Shown piece by piece: positions 25,269 through 33,635 of a stretch of DNA of 64,000 bases. Both the position numbers and the translations under genes were made by a program. A model generated the notes under the pieces. That model ran no database searches. It was not told the DNA's origin and saw nothing but the letters and a program-made list of their open reading frames with translations. The stretch lies in the NCBI RefSeq assembly GCF_014773275.1, contig NZ_JACWMW010000008.1, positions 1 to 64,000 of the forward strand, given 5' to 3'. Position 1 is the stretch's first letter; each line of letters starts with the position of its first letter. Source of the DNA: Mucilaginibacter rigui (GTDB lineage Bacteria > Bacteroidota > Bacteroidia > Sphingobacteriales > Sphingobacteriaceae).

Positions 25269-27035
25269 CTTCTCCTCTACAGGGTGTTTAATGAGGTACA
25301 ATCCATCGCTTATCAGTTTTTTATATTCGGGCTCATTAATGGCTTTCTGCTCCAGAAACTGCCTTATATCGGCGGCCAAAGCGGGTTCAGCCTCTTCGTG
25401 ATCTAATAGTTCCAATATCTCTAATGCGCACAACCAGTCATCATGATGGAATTTTTGCAGCATCATCCACACATTACCTAAAAAGCCAAGATCGCCGCCT
25501 GTATGCCTGCGGTTACGTACCTGCTGGTAAAGCTTATGCAGTTCTTTAGTATTATGGTCGTATTCTGCATGATGGGTACCCGTGTTCGATTTGTAAGCTA
25601 TCTCTAAAAAGGCATCTTTATCTGCCGCGCCGCAAAATACCGAGGTTATTTTTTCACCAACCGCCATGTCATAAACACCCCACGAAGGGTTGAATAAGAC
25701 ACGCCCTTTTTCGTCCAAAACGGTACATTTTTCGACCTTCAAAAGGATAATTTTGCCATTTTCAGTACTAATACCTTCCAATTTGCCCGAAACAGTTATT
25801 CCGCTCTCAAAAGCAAGGGAAATTTCGTTGCCCGTTTCTATTCCGGCAATTTTAAGGTCATCGGCAGTAAAATCTTCCAGCGGTTTTTCATAACCCTTAA
25901 GCTTACCAACCGGCGAGCTAAAGCCATCTTTATGGTAGTTTTTACCGTGGCCTTTCAACTGTTTGTTGCCAATGGCCAGCGCGGTCGGCCCCGTAGTTTT
26001 GATAAAGGTTGGCTCACCATTCTCACCTGCCTTATACTCCTTAAACGTACCCGACACCTGCAAGCCTGAGCTATAAACCGCAGTACATGTATTTTTACTG
26101 TCGATAGCTTTTTGCAGGCCATAAGCCCCGCCACGGCGGAACGACATGGTATCGGCAAATTGCTCCAACACATCTATCAGATTTTGAAACGTAGGCGTTA
26201 CAAAAAGCTGTGGCTGCGTTTTGGTGATATCGTAACTGTAATTAACCGCATCGATAGTATAGGAAAGCTTTTTAACCTCGTCCATCATACAACTGGCGCT
26301 TTCGCCAATTGAGGAGAGCAGGCCTGCGCCGTAGATCTTCGGATCTTGCAGCGTACCTATCAGTCCGTATTCAACCGTCCACCAGTGCAGGCGGCTTAGC
26401 AAGGCCATTTCAGATGGTTCACCCATATTGTCCTGTTGCCAGGCAACCAGTTCATCAGCTTTTTTTATTTCTTCGGGATCGGCATCGGGCATTTCCTTTA
26501 GTATGGATAGGGCACGGATAGCCTCGTACAACTCAAAATCCTGCGCACTGAACATAGCCTTAGCCCCTATCGAACCAAAATAACTCAGGTATTCGTGGTA
26601 ATCCTTATCGGCAATAATAGGTGCGTGCCCGGCCGATTCATGGATAATATCAGGCGCGGGGGTATATTCAATATGCTTTAACTGGCGGATATCGGCAGCA
26701 ATAACCAGCACCCGGTAGGCCTGGTATTCCATAAAGGCAGCGGGCGGGATAAAGCCATCAACCGTTACAGCGCCCCAGCCAATTTTGGCCAGCGCGTTGT
26801 TCATATCCTGCAGGTCGGGAATCTTCTCAATGGTGAGCCCCGCTTTTTGCAGCCCGGGGATATAGGGGTAATAGGCTACATCTTTAAGATAGCTATAGTT
26901 TTGGCGCATTACATAACGCCACACGGCATGATCTACCGGGGTATAATGCTCATAATGTTGACTAACAATAAATTGCTTTAAATGGCGGGGTAATGCCGCA
27001 ACCTGCGGGTTATTAAAATCATTAAAATCGCTCAT
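25257..27035 (-). CDS. Aromatic amino acid hydroxylase (phenylalanine 4-monooxygenase type) with long C-terminal extension
   Basis: This 592-residue protein's first half is the pterin-dependent hydroxylase domain. The iron ligands are H132 and H137 in IHESAGHAP, where the usual motif is HELLGH, and E222 in WWTVEYGL. It should convert Phe to Tyr with tetrahydropterin and O2, feeding the HPPD/HmgA route encoded 11 kb away. The second half, about residues 300-592, is not part of bacterial PhhA (about 260-300 residues) or of the eukaryotic tetramerisation helix. It contains beta-rich segments (VYSSGLQVSGTFKEY, EISLAFESGITVSGKLEG) and a helical end. This long form occurs in Bacteroidota; the role of the extension is unknown to me. 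Confidence 0.88.
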   Translation of the reverse strand: MSDFNDFNNPQVAALPRHLKQFIVSQHYEHYTPVDHAVWRYVMRQNYSYLKDVAYYPYIPGLQKAGLTIEKIPDLQDMNNALAKIGWGAVTVDGFIPPAAFMEYQAYRVLVIAADIRQLKHIEYTPAPDIIHESAGHAPIIADKDYHEYLSYFGSIGAKAMFSAQDFELYEAIRALSILKEMPDADPEEIKKADELVAWQQDNMGEPSEMALLSRLHWWTVEYGLIGTLQDPKIYGAGLLSSIGESASCMMDEVKKLSYTIDAVNYSYDITKTQPQLFVTPTFQNLIDVLEQFADTMSFRRGGAYGLQKAIDSKNTCTAVYSSGLQVSGTFKEYKAGENGEPTFIKTTGPTALAIGNKQLKGHGKNYHKDGFSSPVGKLKGYEKPLEDFTADDLKIAGIETGNEISLAFESGITVSGKLEGISTENGKIILLKVEKCTVLDEKGRVLFNPSWGVYDMAVGEKITSVFCGAADKDAFLEIAYKSNTGTHHAEYDHNTKELHKLYQQVRNRRHTGGDLGFLGNVWMMLQKFHHDDWLCALEILELLDHEEAEPALAADIRQFLEQKAINEPEYKKLISDGLYLIKHPVEEKLIV

Positions 27036-27177
27036 TCCGTATCTTCAGGTTTATAATAGTAGAAACGCGAAATTAGGAATTATGGTTTAGGAAAATAAAG
27101 ATTGCATCAGCAAAATTGCATAATTATTACCTTTTATTACGAGGGGGAAAACATGAAAAGAATTAAATATCAAAAAA

Positions 27178-28134
27178 CTATTTAATTTCCAAATTATCTT
27201 CCGTTTTAGGCAAGCCCTCTTCCAACCGGCTTGGGCGAAGCACATAATAAACGCCCGACAAAGCCACAATAATAGAGATAAGGTAAAAAGAGATGGGCAG
27301 GAAAACTGCCAGATCAATATCCATAGGAAAAACCCTTGATAACTGCTGAAAAACAGTTTCGCGAATGCCCGCGCCGCCCACACTTATAGGGATAATAGTG
27401 GCCAATGCCGAAATAAGGAACGACAACAAGTAAGGTGAGAACTTGCCGGTAAAATCCTGGCCGAAAAGGATAAATACAATAGCAGTTACCTGTAACGCTT
27501 GTACTGCTACTGCCTTTAAATGCGCCTGCCAAAAATAATGGGTGTAATCCCTAAAAAACTTGTAAGCCACAAAATAGTAGATGGCTGATGCGGTTATAAA
27601 AATACCCAGTGGGATACCGATATGCACATCTATCTGCGGGATCAAAAATATCAGCATTACCGTTATAAGCCCGATAGCCCAAAGGCCGCTTAGCCTATCA
27701 AACATAATGGCCCAGAACACTTTTTTAGCGGGCAGTTTATAGTTTTTATTCAGCAGGTAAATTTTATATCCATCGCCGCCAATGCCACCCGGAAGCAGGA
27801 AATTATAGAATAAGCCCAACAGGTATAAACGAAAGTTAAAACGTGGGTCGAGCTTTAGTTTGATAGATTTAAAGAAGCTTGATAACCGCCACGACGACAT
27901 AACAATAGAAGCGAAAAAGCAAACTAATGCAGCAAACATCCACCAGTAATTGGCATGCATCAGCCTTAATTTTACCTTTTGCAAAGGCACTTTGCTAAAT
28001 ACATAGTACAACAATGCTACTGTAACCGCGAATTTAAGTACCACCTTTGTAATACTCCATAAACGTTGTTTCCAGGTTTTAGGGGCAACCAGTTCCTGCG
28101 CTTCGTCTTCCTCGGCTTGTGCTAAGTCTTTCAT
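27178..28134 (-). CDS. Lysylphosphatidylglycerol synthase TM / flippase-like membrane protein (UPF0104)
   Basis: This 318-residue protein has about eight transmembrane segments and the LPG_synthase_TM pattern: LPGGIGGDGYKIYLL after the third helix, a Phe-Asp-Arg segment (IMFDRLSGLWAIG), and PISVGGAGIRE near the end. It has no cytoplasmic synthetase (DUF2156) domain, so it resembles the stand-alone flippase-like proteins proposed to move lipids or lipid-linked sugars. The 142-bp gap to the hydroxylase gene holds no other supported gene; an antisense-frame ORF at 27087-27383 is a shadow. Confidence 0.85.
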   Translation of the reverse strand: MKDLAQAEEDEAQELVAPKTWKQRLWSITKVVLKFAVTVALLYYVFSKVPLQKVKLRLMHANYWWMFAALVCFFASIVMSSWRLSSFFKSIKLKLDPRFNFRLYLLGLFYNFLLPGGIGGDGYKIYLLNKNYKLPAKKVFWAIMFDRLSGLWAIGLITVMLIFLIPQIDVHIGIPLGIFITASAIYYFVAYKFFRDYTHYFWQAHLKAVAVQALQVTAIVFILFGQDFTGKFSPYLLSFLISALATIIPISVGGAGIRETVFQQLSRVFPMDIDLAVFLPISFYLISIIVALSGVYYVLRPSRLEEGLPKTEDNLEIK

Positions 28135-28311
28135 TCGGGTGCAAAGGTAATAAATTAGTGATTAGTTGATTTGCGGGTGCTATTTAGTTAACAAATCTTA
28201 ACAGTTGTTTTACAAAGCTTATTTAATTATAGGGTAAAAAAGTTTACAATTGTATGAGTGGCTGAACTTAACTAACCTTCAATCGCTATTCTGTAATCTC
28301 TAAAAAAAGGG

Positions 28312-28319
28312 TAAATTTG
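28312..28319 (+). promoter_or_regulatory. -7 promoter box of aguB
   Basis: TAAATTTG matches TAnnTTTG and lies 17 bp before the aguB ATG. No convincing -33 TTG was placed. Confidence 0.4.
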
Positions 28320-28336
28320 CGCAAAATTTGTATCAA

Positions 28337-29206
28337 ATGGGTAAGGTAAATGTTGGTATAGTGCAAATGACCTGCACGGCAAATAAACAGGAAAACCTGG
28401 ACAAGGCTATTGTTAAAGTACGCGAAGCTGCCGCTAAAGGCGCGCAGATAGTTTGCTTACAGGAACTTTTTACATCGTTGTATTTTTGCGATGTAGAAGA
28501 TTACGATAACTTTAAACTGGCCGAAGCTATCCCCGGCCCATCAACCGATGCTTTGCAAAAAGTAGCGGGCGAACTGGGTGTGGTGATCATAGCCTCATTA
28601 TTTGAGAAACGCGCGCAAGGCGTTTACCACAATACCACAGCCGTTTTAGATGCCGATGGCAGCTACCTGGGCAAATACCGCAAAATGCATATCCCTGATG
28701 ACCCGGGCTTTTACGAGAAATTTTACTTCACCCCCGGTGATTTGGGTTACAAGGTTTTCAAAACCAAATTTGCTACCATAGGTGTGCTCATCTGCTGGGA
28801 CCAATGGTACCCTGAGGCAGCCCGTATCACCGCTTTAATGGGTGCCGAGATCTTATTTTATCCAACCGCTATTGGCTGGGCAACCACGCAGGACGAAGCC
28901 ACCAACGTTAAACAATACAATGCATGGCAAACCATACAGCGCAGCCACGCTGTTGCCAATGGCGTACACGTGGTAAGCGTTAACCGTGTTGGCGAAGAAG
29001 CCGGCGTTAAATTTTGGGGGGGCTCGTTCTTTGCCGATCCGTTTGGCGAGGTTTTGCACCAAACCACGGTTGAGCAGGAAGAGGTGATTGTTAAGGAGCT
29101 TGACCTGGATCAGTCTGATTACTACCGCAGCCACTGGCCATTTTTACGTGACCGCCGCATAGATTCATATCAACCGATAACAAAACGTTTATTAGATAAC
29201 GATTAA
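28337..29206 (+). CDS. aguB: N-carbamoylputrescine amidase
   Basis: This 289-residue nitrilase-superfamily hydrolase has the catalytic triad E43 (CLQELF), K116 (YRKMHIP) and C153 (LICWDQWYPE). YRKMHIPDDPGFYEKFYFTPGD is the strongly conserved block of AguB. It converts N-carbamoylputrescine to putrescine, CO2 and ammonia. The frame extends to a TTG at 28328, but the ATG at 28337 gives the standard start MGKVNVGIVQ. aguA follows 139 bp downstream, separated by a long palindrome. Together they convert agmatine to putrescine. Confidence 0.95.
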   Translation: MGKVNVGIVQMTCTANKQENLDKAIVKVREAAAKGAQIVCLQELFTSLYFCDVEDYDNFKLAEAIPGPSTDALQKVAGELGVVIIASLFEKRAQGVYHNTTAVLDADGSYLGKYRKMHIPDDPGFYEKFYFTPGDLGYKVFKTKFATIGVLICWDQWYPEAARITALMGAEILFYPTAIGWATTQDEATNVKQYNAWQTIQRSHAVANGVHVVSVNRVGEEAGVKFWGGSFFADPFGEVLHQTTVEQEEVIVKELDLDQSDYYRSHWPFLRDRRIDSYQPITKRLLDND

Positions 29207-29227
29207 ATAACCGACATCACTCCCACG

Positions 29228-29322
29228 CGTCATTGCGAGGCACGAAGCAATCTCTTTAAGCATGCCCTTCATGCAAGGTGTACAAATATCCTAAAGAGAT
29301 TGCTTCGTACCTCGCAATGACG
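29228..29322. repeat. Family E palindrome with 31-bp arms between aguB and aguA
   Basis: The left arm CGTCATTGCGAGG...GCAATCTCTTTA (29228-29258) and the right arm TAAAGAGATTGC...CCTCGCAATGACG (29292-29322) are near-perfect inverted repeats with a 33-bp loop. A T-rich tract follows. It could fold strongly in the aguB-aguA transcript and reduce read-through or protect the upstream message. A diverged relative is at 36291-36385. Confidence 0.9.
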
Positions 29323-29345
29323 GTTTTATTATAGATAACACCACC

Positions 29346-30389
29346 ATGAGCCAACAATCAAACCTACCTACCGGGTTCCACTTCCCTGCCGAATGGGCCA
29401 AGCACACCGCTACATGGCTAAGCTGGCCGCATAAGGAGGCTTCGTGGCCGGGTAAACTGGGCATGATATACGGCAAGTACGCCGAGTTCATCAAAGTGCT
29501 TACCGAAGGCGAGATCGTGCGTATCAACGTGGTTGATGAGCAGATGGCGGCCTTTGCCAAACAGCAGCTACAAGCTGTTGGTGCCGACCTGAGCAAGGTT
29601 GAGTTTTTTGAGTTCGGTACAAATGACGCCTGGTGTCGTGATCATGGTCCTGCGTTTTTAGTGAATTATGAAACTAAGGAAAAAGTAATTGTTGACTGGG
29701 GCTACAACGCCTGGGGCGACAAATACCCTCCGTACGACCTGGATGATATTATCCCTACAAAAATTGGCAAACAATTTAACCTGCCGGTGTATCACCCCGG
29801 TATTGTAATGGAAGGTGGATCAGTTGATTTTAACGGCGCGGGCACTTTGCTAACCACTACAGCCTGTCTGCTCAATAAAAACCGCAACCCACATTTAAAC
29901 CAGCAACAAATTGAAGAATACCTGCAAAACTACTACGGTGTGGAGCAGATATTGTGGCTGGGCGATGGCATTGTTGGCGATGATACCGATGGCCACATTG
30001 ATGATATTACCCGTTTTGTAAATACCGATACCGTGGTTACCGTGGTTGAGCACAACAAAAACGACGAGAACTACCACCTGCTGCAGGAGAACCTGCAAAC
30101 CCTGAAAACCATGCGCCTGCTAAATGGCAAGCAACTCAATATTGTTGAACTGCCCATGCCCGAGCCGGTGATATATGATGATCAGCGCCTGCCTGCCTCA
30201 TACGCCAACTTTTATATTGGCAATGCCGCTGTAGTAGTGCCTACCTTCCGCTCGCATCATGATGATAAAGCATTGGATATTATACAAGGCTGCTTCCCCG
30301 ACAGGAAGGTTGTAGGTATCGATTCAACAGATATTATCTGGGGTTTGGGGAGTTTCCATTGCCTTAGTCAGCAGGAACCGGCGGTGTAA
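29346..30389 (+). CDS. aguA: Agmatine deiminase
   Basis: This 347-residue protein of the guanidino-group-modifying (GME/PAD) fold opens with PTGFHFPAEWAKHTATWLSWPH, the usual AguA start. The nucleophile is C339 in the terminal GSFHCLSQQEP. Supporting acidic and His residues lie in DAWCRDHGPAF and DGHIDDITRF. It hydrolyses agmatine to N-carbamoylputrescine and ammonia, the step before AguB. Cotranscription with aguB is likely but must pass the family E palindrome. Confidence 0.96.
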   Translation: MSQQSNLPTGFHFPAEWAKHTATWLSWPHKEASWPGKLGMIYGKYAEFIKVLTEGEIVRINVVDEQMAAFAKQQLQAVGADLSKVEFFEFGTNDAWCRDHGPAFLVNYETKEKVIVDWGYNAWGDKYPPYDLDDIIPTKIGKQFNLPVYHPGIVMEGGSVDFNGAGTLLTTTACLLNKNRNPHLNQQQIEEYLQNYYGVEQILWLGDGIVGDDTDGHIDDITRFVNTDTVVTVVEHNKNDENYHLLQENLQTLKTMRLLNGKQLNIVELPMPEPVIYDDQRLPASYANFYIGNAAVVVPTFRSHHDDKALDIIQGCFPDRKVVGIDSTDIIWGLGSFHCLSQQEPAV

Positions 30390-30400
30390 GGTTAATATCG

Positions 30401-30558
30401 TAGAGACGCGATACTTCGCGTCTCCTTTAGGACGATGCCGAACCATTCATTACACAATATTCAATCGTAGAGACGCGATACTTCGCGTCTCCTTTAGGAC
30501 GATAATAAATAATGCATTAAAGCATATTCATTAAAGACGCGAAGTATCGCGTCTCTAC
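30401..30558. repeat. Family B REP cluster upstream of the second RAYT (three copies)
   Basis: Two direct copies (30401-30424 and 30468-30491) read GTAG + AGACGCG-atactt-CGCGTCT, each followed by CCTTTAGGACGAT. The third (30534-30558) is inverted and ends AGACGCG...CTAC. A GTAG tetranucleotide 5' of a hairpin is the hallmark of REP sequences recognised by RAYT proteins in enterobacteria. Paired opposite orientations resemble BIMEs. Confidence 0.9.
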
Positions 30559-30594
30559 AGCAAAAAATGGATCATATTGCGTCCATATCGCAAA

Positions 30595-31137
30595 ATGGAA
30601 GATAAATACAAAGATAAATACCGGGTACCGCCAGCCAGGCTAAAGGGCTGGGACTACGGTTCTCATGCTTTATATTTTGTACCCATTTGTACAAAAGATC
30701 GCGTCACATATTTTGGGGAAATTGAAACAGATCTGCAAGGCATCACATCATTACAAAAGACACATATTGCCGATATAGCTTACGCTAATTGGTTGAAAAT
30801 CCCTGAATTTCATCCATATGTAGAATTAGATGAATTTATAATTATGCCCGATCATATCCATGGGATATTATTCATCAATAAGCCAGATAAAATAACCTGG
30901 GAAGTAAATAAGGCCGGGGCTCAATCAAAAAATTTAGCTTCTATAATCAGAGGGTACAAATCGTCGGTAAAACAATATGCGATGCTTAATAATATTGATT
31001 TTACCTGGCAACCCCGTTACTACGATAGGGTTATCAGAGATCACAAAGAATATTTAAATATACAAGAGTATACCTATAATAACCCCGATAAATGGGAACG
31101 GGATGGCAGAAGCTTTGAAAACTTTTACAAACCGTAG
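30595..31137 (+). CDS. REP-associated tyrosine transposase (RAYT / TnpA_REP), apparently intact
   Basis: This 180-residue Y1-type protein carries the HUH-type motif MPDHIHGIL (H87, H89) and the nucleophile candidate Y121 in IIRGYKSSV. Its C-terminal block RYYDRVIRDHKEYLNIQEYTYNNPDKW is typical of this Bacteroidota RAYT subgroup. The ATG at 30595 (MEDKYKDKYR) is preferred to the TTG at 30577. RAYTs nick single-stranded REP hairpins and are thought to spread them; they are usually single-copy and not classic IS elements. Three family B REPs lie upstream and two downstream, the first sharing its G with the TAG stop. It differs clearly from the RAYT at 15.7 kb. Confidence 0.9.
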   Translation: MEDKYKDKYRVPPARLKGWDYGSHALYFVPICTKDRVTYFGEIETDLQGITSLQKTHIADIAYANWLKIPEFHPYVELDEFIIMPDHIHGILFINKPDKITWEVNKAGAQSKNLASIIRGYKSSVKQYAMLNNIDFTWQPRYYDRVIRDHKEYLNIQEYTYNNPDKWERDGRSFENFYKP

Positions 31138-31227
31138 AGACGCGATACTTCGCGTCTTAATAAACATTTCAGGCAGATAGCGTATGCATTACCGTCCTCA
31201 TGGAGACGCGAAGTATCGCGTCTCTAC
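31134..31227. repeat. Family B REP pair downstream of the second RAYT
   Basis: GTAG + AGACGCGATACTTCGCGTCT starts at 31134, so the RAYT stop codon TAG is part of the GTAG tag. The inverted copy ends CTAC at about 31228. The two face each other around a 44-bp centre, mirroring the arrangement upstream of the gene. Confidence 0.9.
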
Positions 31228-31283
31228 AAATGCTACATTCCCCCAACCTAATTTTTCACCGACAATTTACACCCCCTTACCGA

Positions 31284-31315
31284 CTTGTTTAACGCTATTG
31301 CCAATAATACATTTG
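31284..31315 (+). promoter_or_regulatory. Promoter of the LiaF-like / LytS-LytTR operon
   Basis: TTG (31284-31286), a 21-bp gap and TACATTTG (31308-31315) fit the Bacteroidota -33/-7 pattern. Transcription from here would give a leader of about 45 nt before the ATG at 31368. Confidence 0.55.
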
Positions 31316-31367
31316 CATATCTGTAATCTTACGTTAGTTTTGGTTAAGATTTAAATAGAAGAATACC

Positions 31368-32189
31368 ATGTCTAATCATATAAACGATATAAACCGCACC
31401 CCAAAAAACAAGGTTTTAGCCGGGGTAATCCTATTGGCAGTAGGCGGTGTACTGCTCCTTAAACAATTCAACCTGTTCTTTTTCCCACACTGGTTGTTCA
31501 GCTGGCCAATCCTGCTCATCATTTGGGGCATGTATTATGGCGCCAAATATAACTTCCGTAAGCCATTCTGGTTTATACTGGTCATCATAGGTTTAGGCAA
31601 CTTACTTGACGATGCCATCCCCAATTTTGACGTTAGCGACATCATTTGGCCGGTAATGCTTATTGCCTTTGGTGTATGGATCATCCTGAGAAAAAGGAAT
31701 GAACCCACTGTACAAAACGCCGATTACTGGGACAAAAAATACAAGGCCAACCCCTACAGCGGCGAAAAGCCATTAGCAAACTTTGATACCGAAGGCACAG
31801 AGGCGAATACAGCTGAGCCTATAGGCAGCATGCCTCCCCCACCATCACAAGATGATTACCTGAACGCCACTGCCGTATTTGGCGGGGTTAATAAAACCAT
31901 CCTGTCAAAAAACTTCCAGGGGGGCGATATCACTAACGTATTTGGCGGCACCGAGCTTGATTTTACACAGGCCGACATACACGGACGTGTGGTTATTGAT
32001 ATTACCCAGATGTTTGGCGGCACTAAACTTATTGTACCTGCCAACTGGCACGTAATACCTGATCTGGCTGCCGTATTTGCCGGGGTTGACGATAAACGTA
32101 TAAAAACTACACTGGCAAATACTACCGATAAGGTACTGGTACTAAAAGGTGTATCGATGTTTGCGGGGGTTGATATCCGCAGCTATTAA
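31368..32189 (+). CDS. LiaF-like membrane protein (LiaI-LiaF TM region + C-terminal DUF2154-like domain)
   Basis: This 273-residue protein has four hydrophobic segments in the first 110 residues (VLAGVILLAVGGVLLL..., WLFSWPILLIIWGMYYG, PFWFILVIIGLGNLL, IIWPVMLIAFGVWIIL), which matches the LiaI-LiaF-like transmembrane region. After a polar linker comes a C-terminal beta-helical domain with repeating 'FGG.....D' turns (AVFGGVNKTIL, NVFGGTELDF, QMFGGTKLIV, AVFAGVDDKR). That domain resembles the cell-wall-active antibiotic response domain of LiaF/VraT proteins. In Firmicutes LiaF controls a cell-envelope stress kinase. Here a LytS-type kinase and a LytTR regulator follow in the same operon, so a similar sensing role is likely. 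Confidence 0.82.
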   Translation: MSNHINDINRTPKNKVLAGVILLAVGGVLLLKQFNLFFFPHWLFSWPILLIIWGMYYGAKYNFRKPFWFILVIIGLGNLLDDAIPNFDVSDIIWPVMLIAFGVWIILRKRNEPTVQNADYWDKKYKANPYSGEKPLANFDTEGTEANTAEPIGSMPPPPSQDDYLNATAVFGGVNKTILSKNFQGGDITNVFGGTELDFTQADIHGRVVIDITQMFGGTKLIVPANWHVIPDLAAVFAGVDDKRIKTTLANTTDKVLVLKGVSMFAGVDIRSY

Positions 32190-32242
32190 TAACAACATCC
32201 ATTTCAATTACTATCAATATAATTTAAAAGGAGACACAAGTT

Positions 32243-32578
32243 ATGAACTGGTACGTAGCAAAATTAGTGTTCAGGGTAATAAGCGGCAGCGGCGACCACA
32301 ACGCACAGTTTGATGAGCAGTTGCGCCTTATACATGCCGAAACCGAGATACAGGCATACGAAAAAGCAAGCACCATTGGCCACGCCAACCAGGACAGCTT
32401 TTTAAACGTACAAAAGCAAACCGTTAAATGGCAATTTATTGATGTTGCCGAGCTTAACGTATTAAGCGGCCTAACCGATGGCACCGAATTATATTACAAT
32501 ATACATGAAGCTGAGAACCCGGACCTTTACATAGCCTGGGCACATCATAAAAGCGCCCTGCTGGGTGCAAAAAACTAA
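32243..32578 (+). CDS. DUF4288 domain protein
   Basis: This 111-residue protein begins MNWYVAKLVFRVISG, followed by FDEQLRLIHAETEIQAYEKA and NVQKQTVKWQFIDVAEL. This is the pattern of DUF4288 proteins, small soluble alpha/beta proteins of unknown function. It lies between the LiaF-like gene (53 bp) and the kinase gene (22 bp), all on the same strand, so it is probably part of that operon. A good Shine-Dalgarno-like AAAGGAG lies about 10 bp before its ATG. Confidence 0.8.
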   Translation: MNWYVAKLVFRVISGSGDHNAQFDEQLRLIHAETEIQAYEKASTIGHANQDSFLNVQKQTVKWQFIDVAELNVLSGLTDGTELYYNIHEAENPDLYIAWAHHKSALLGAKN

Positions 32579-32600
32579 ACATCACCTTAAATAAAAAGCT

Positions 32601-33635
32601 TTGGCTGCATCACAATTATCACATTCAAAATTAATTGGGGCTTTCCTGGTCTGCGGGCTGGTTTGGGCCTGCCTGCAAGCCTATATCATACATAGTTTTG
32701 GCTTTGTATGGTCTACGGCTGTTACAGACAGCGCCATGAGCGCCGTACTGCTATCGGGCGCATGCTGGCTCATTAACAATAACCTGCGCTATTACCAACC
32801 CGATAAAGAAAGCTACGTTTACCTGCTGATATGGTGCGCCGCACTTGCCGCCGCCTGTATTGCCGGTTGCCGGTATATTTTGCCTTTGTTTAATATGGGG
32901 CAGGTGTATTTTAACTTCCTGCAGCAATCATTAGTTATCCGCTTTTTCACGCTGTTCCTGGCCATTGGCTGGATGGCCATGATCAGTGCTTTATGGTATA
33001 CTCAACTGGATCATAAACGTACCGAAGAACGTAAAACAGAAGCCGAGAAACTGGCCCGCGATGCCGAACTGTATAACCTGCGCCAGCAGCTTCAACCCCA
33101 CTTTTTGTTTAATAGCTTAAACTCTATAAACGCGCTGATAGGCTTTAAGCCCGATGAAGCCAGGAGGATGATACACCAACTGTCGGACTTTTTGCGCGGC
33201 ACCTTAAAAAAGGACGACCAGCTTTTGGTGCCATTAACAGATGAGCTTACACACCTTAATTTATACCTGGATATAGAAAAAGTACGTTTTGGCCACCGCC
33301 TGCAAACCGAAATTAGCTGCGACGACAAATGCGGCGAATCTATGCTGCCTTCTCTTTTATTACAACCCCTGGTAGAGAACGCCATAAAATTTGGGTTATA
33401 TGATACTACTGAGGATGTTACCATAAGCGTGCGTGCTGAAACTGAGGACCAGTACCTCATTATTATGATACAAAACCCTTACGACCCCAAAACCAGCCGC
33501 CGCAGCAAAGGCACCGGTTTTGGCTTAAGCGGAGTACAACGCAGGCTTTATTTGATATTTGCGCGTAATGATTTGATGGAAACTCACGCAAATGATAATA
33601 TATTTACAACCATAATAAAAATACCGCAGTTATGA
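32601..33635 (+). CDS. LytS-type (His_kinase) membrane sensor histidine kinase
   Basis: This 344-residue protein has four transmembrane segments in residues 10-135, a short coiled linker (HKRTEERKTEAEKLARDAELYNL) and a His_kinase domain. H167 sits in the family's QLQPHFLFNSLNSI motif, and the ATPase part shows LLLQPLVENAIKFGL and GTGFGLSGVQRRL. There is no extracellular sensor domain, so it probably senses through its membrane part or through the LiaF-like protein. The start is TTG at 32601, since no early ATG exists. The response regulator gene overlaps its stop by 4 bp. Confidence 0.92.
   Translation: MAASQLSHSKLIGAFLVCGLVWACLQAYIIHSFGFVWSTAVTDSAMSAVLLSGACWLINNNLRYYQPDKESYVYLLIWCAALAAACIAGCRYILPLFNMGQVYFNFLQQSLVIRFFTLFLAIGWMAMISALWYTQLDHKRTEERKTEAEKLARDAELYNLRQQLQPHFLFNSLNSINALIGFKPDEARRMIHQLSDFLRGTLKKDDQLLVPLTDELTHLNLYLDIEKVRFGHRLQTEISCDDKCGESMLPSLLLQPLVENAIKFGLYDTTEDVTISVRAETEDQYLIIMIQNPYDPKTSRRSKGTGFGLSGVQRRLYLIFARNDLMETHANDNIFTTIIKIPQL

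Noticed and set aside
27087..27383. 98-residue minus-strand frame overlapping the flippase-like gene
   Set aside because: It overlaps the real gene in another frame and its hydrophobic content is a shadow of the transmembrane protein.
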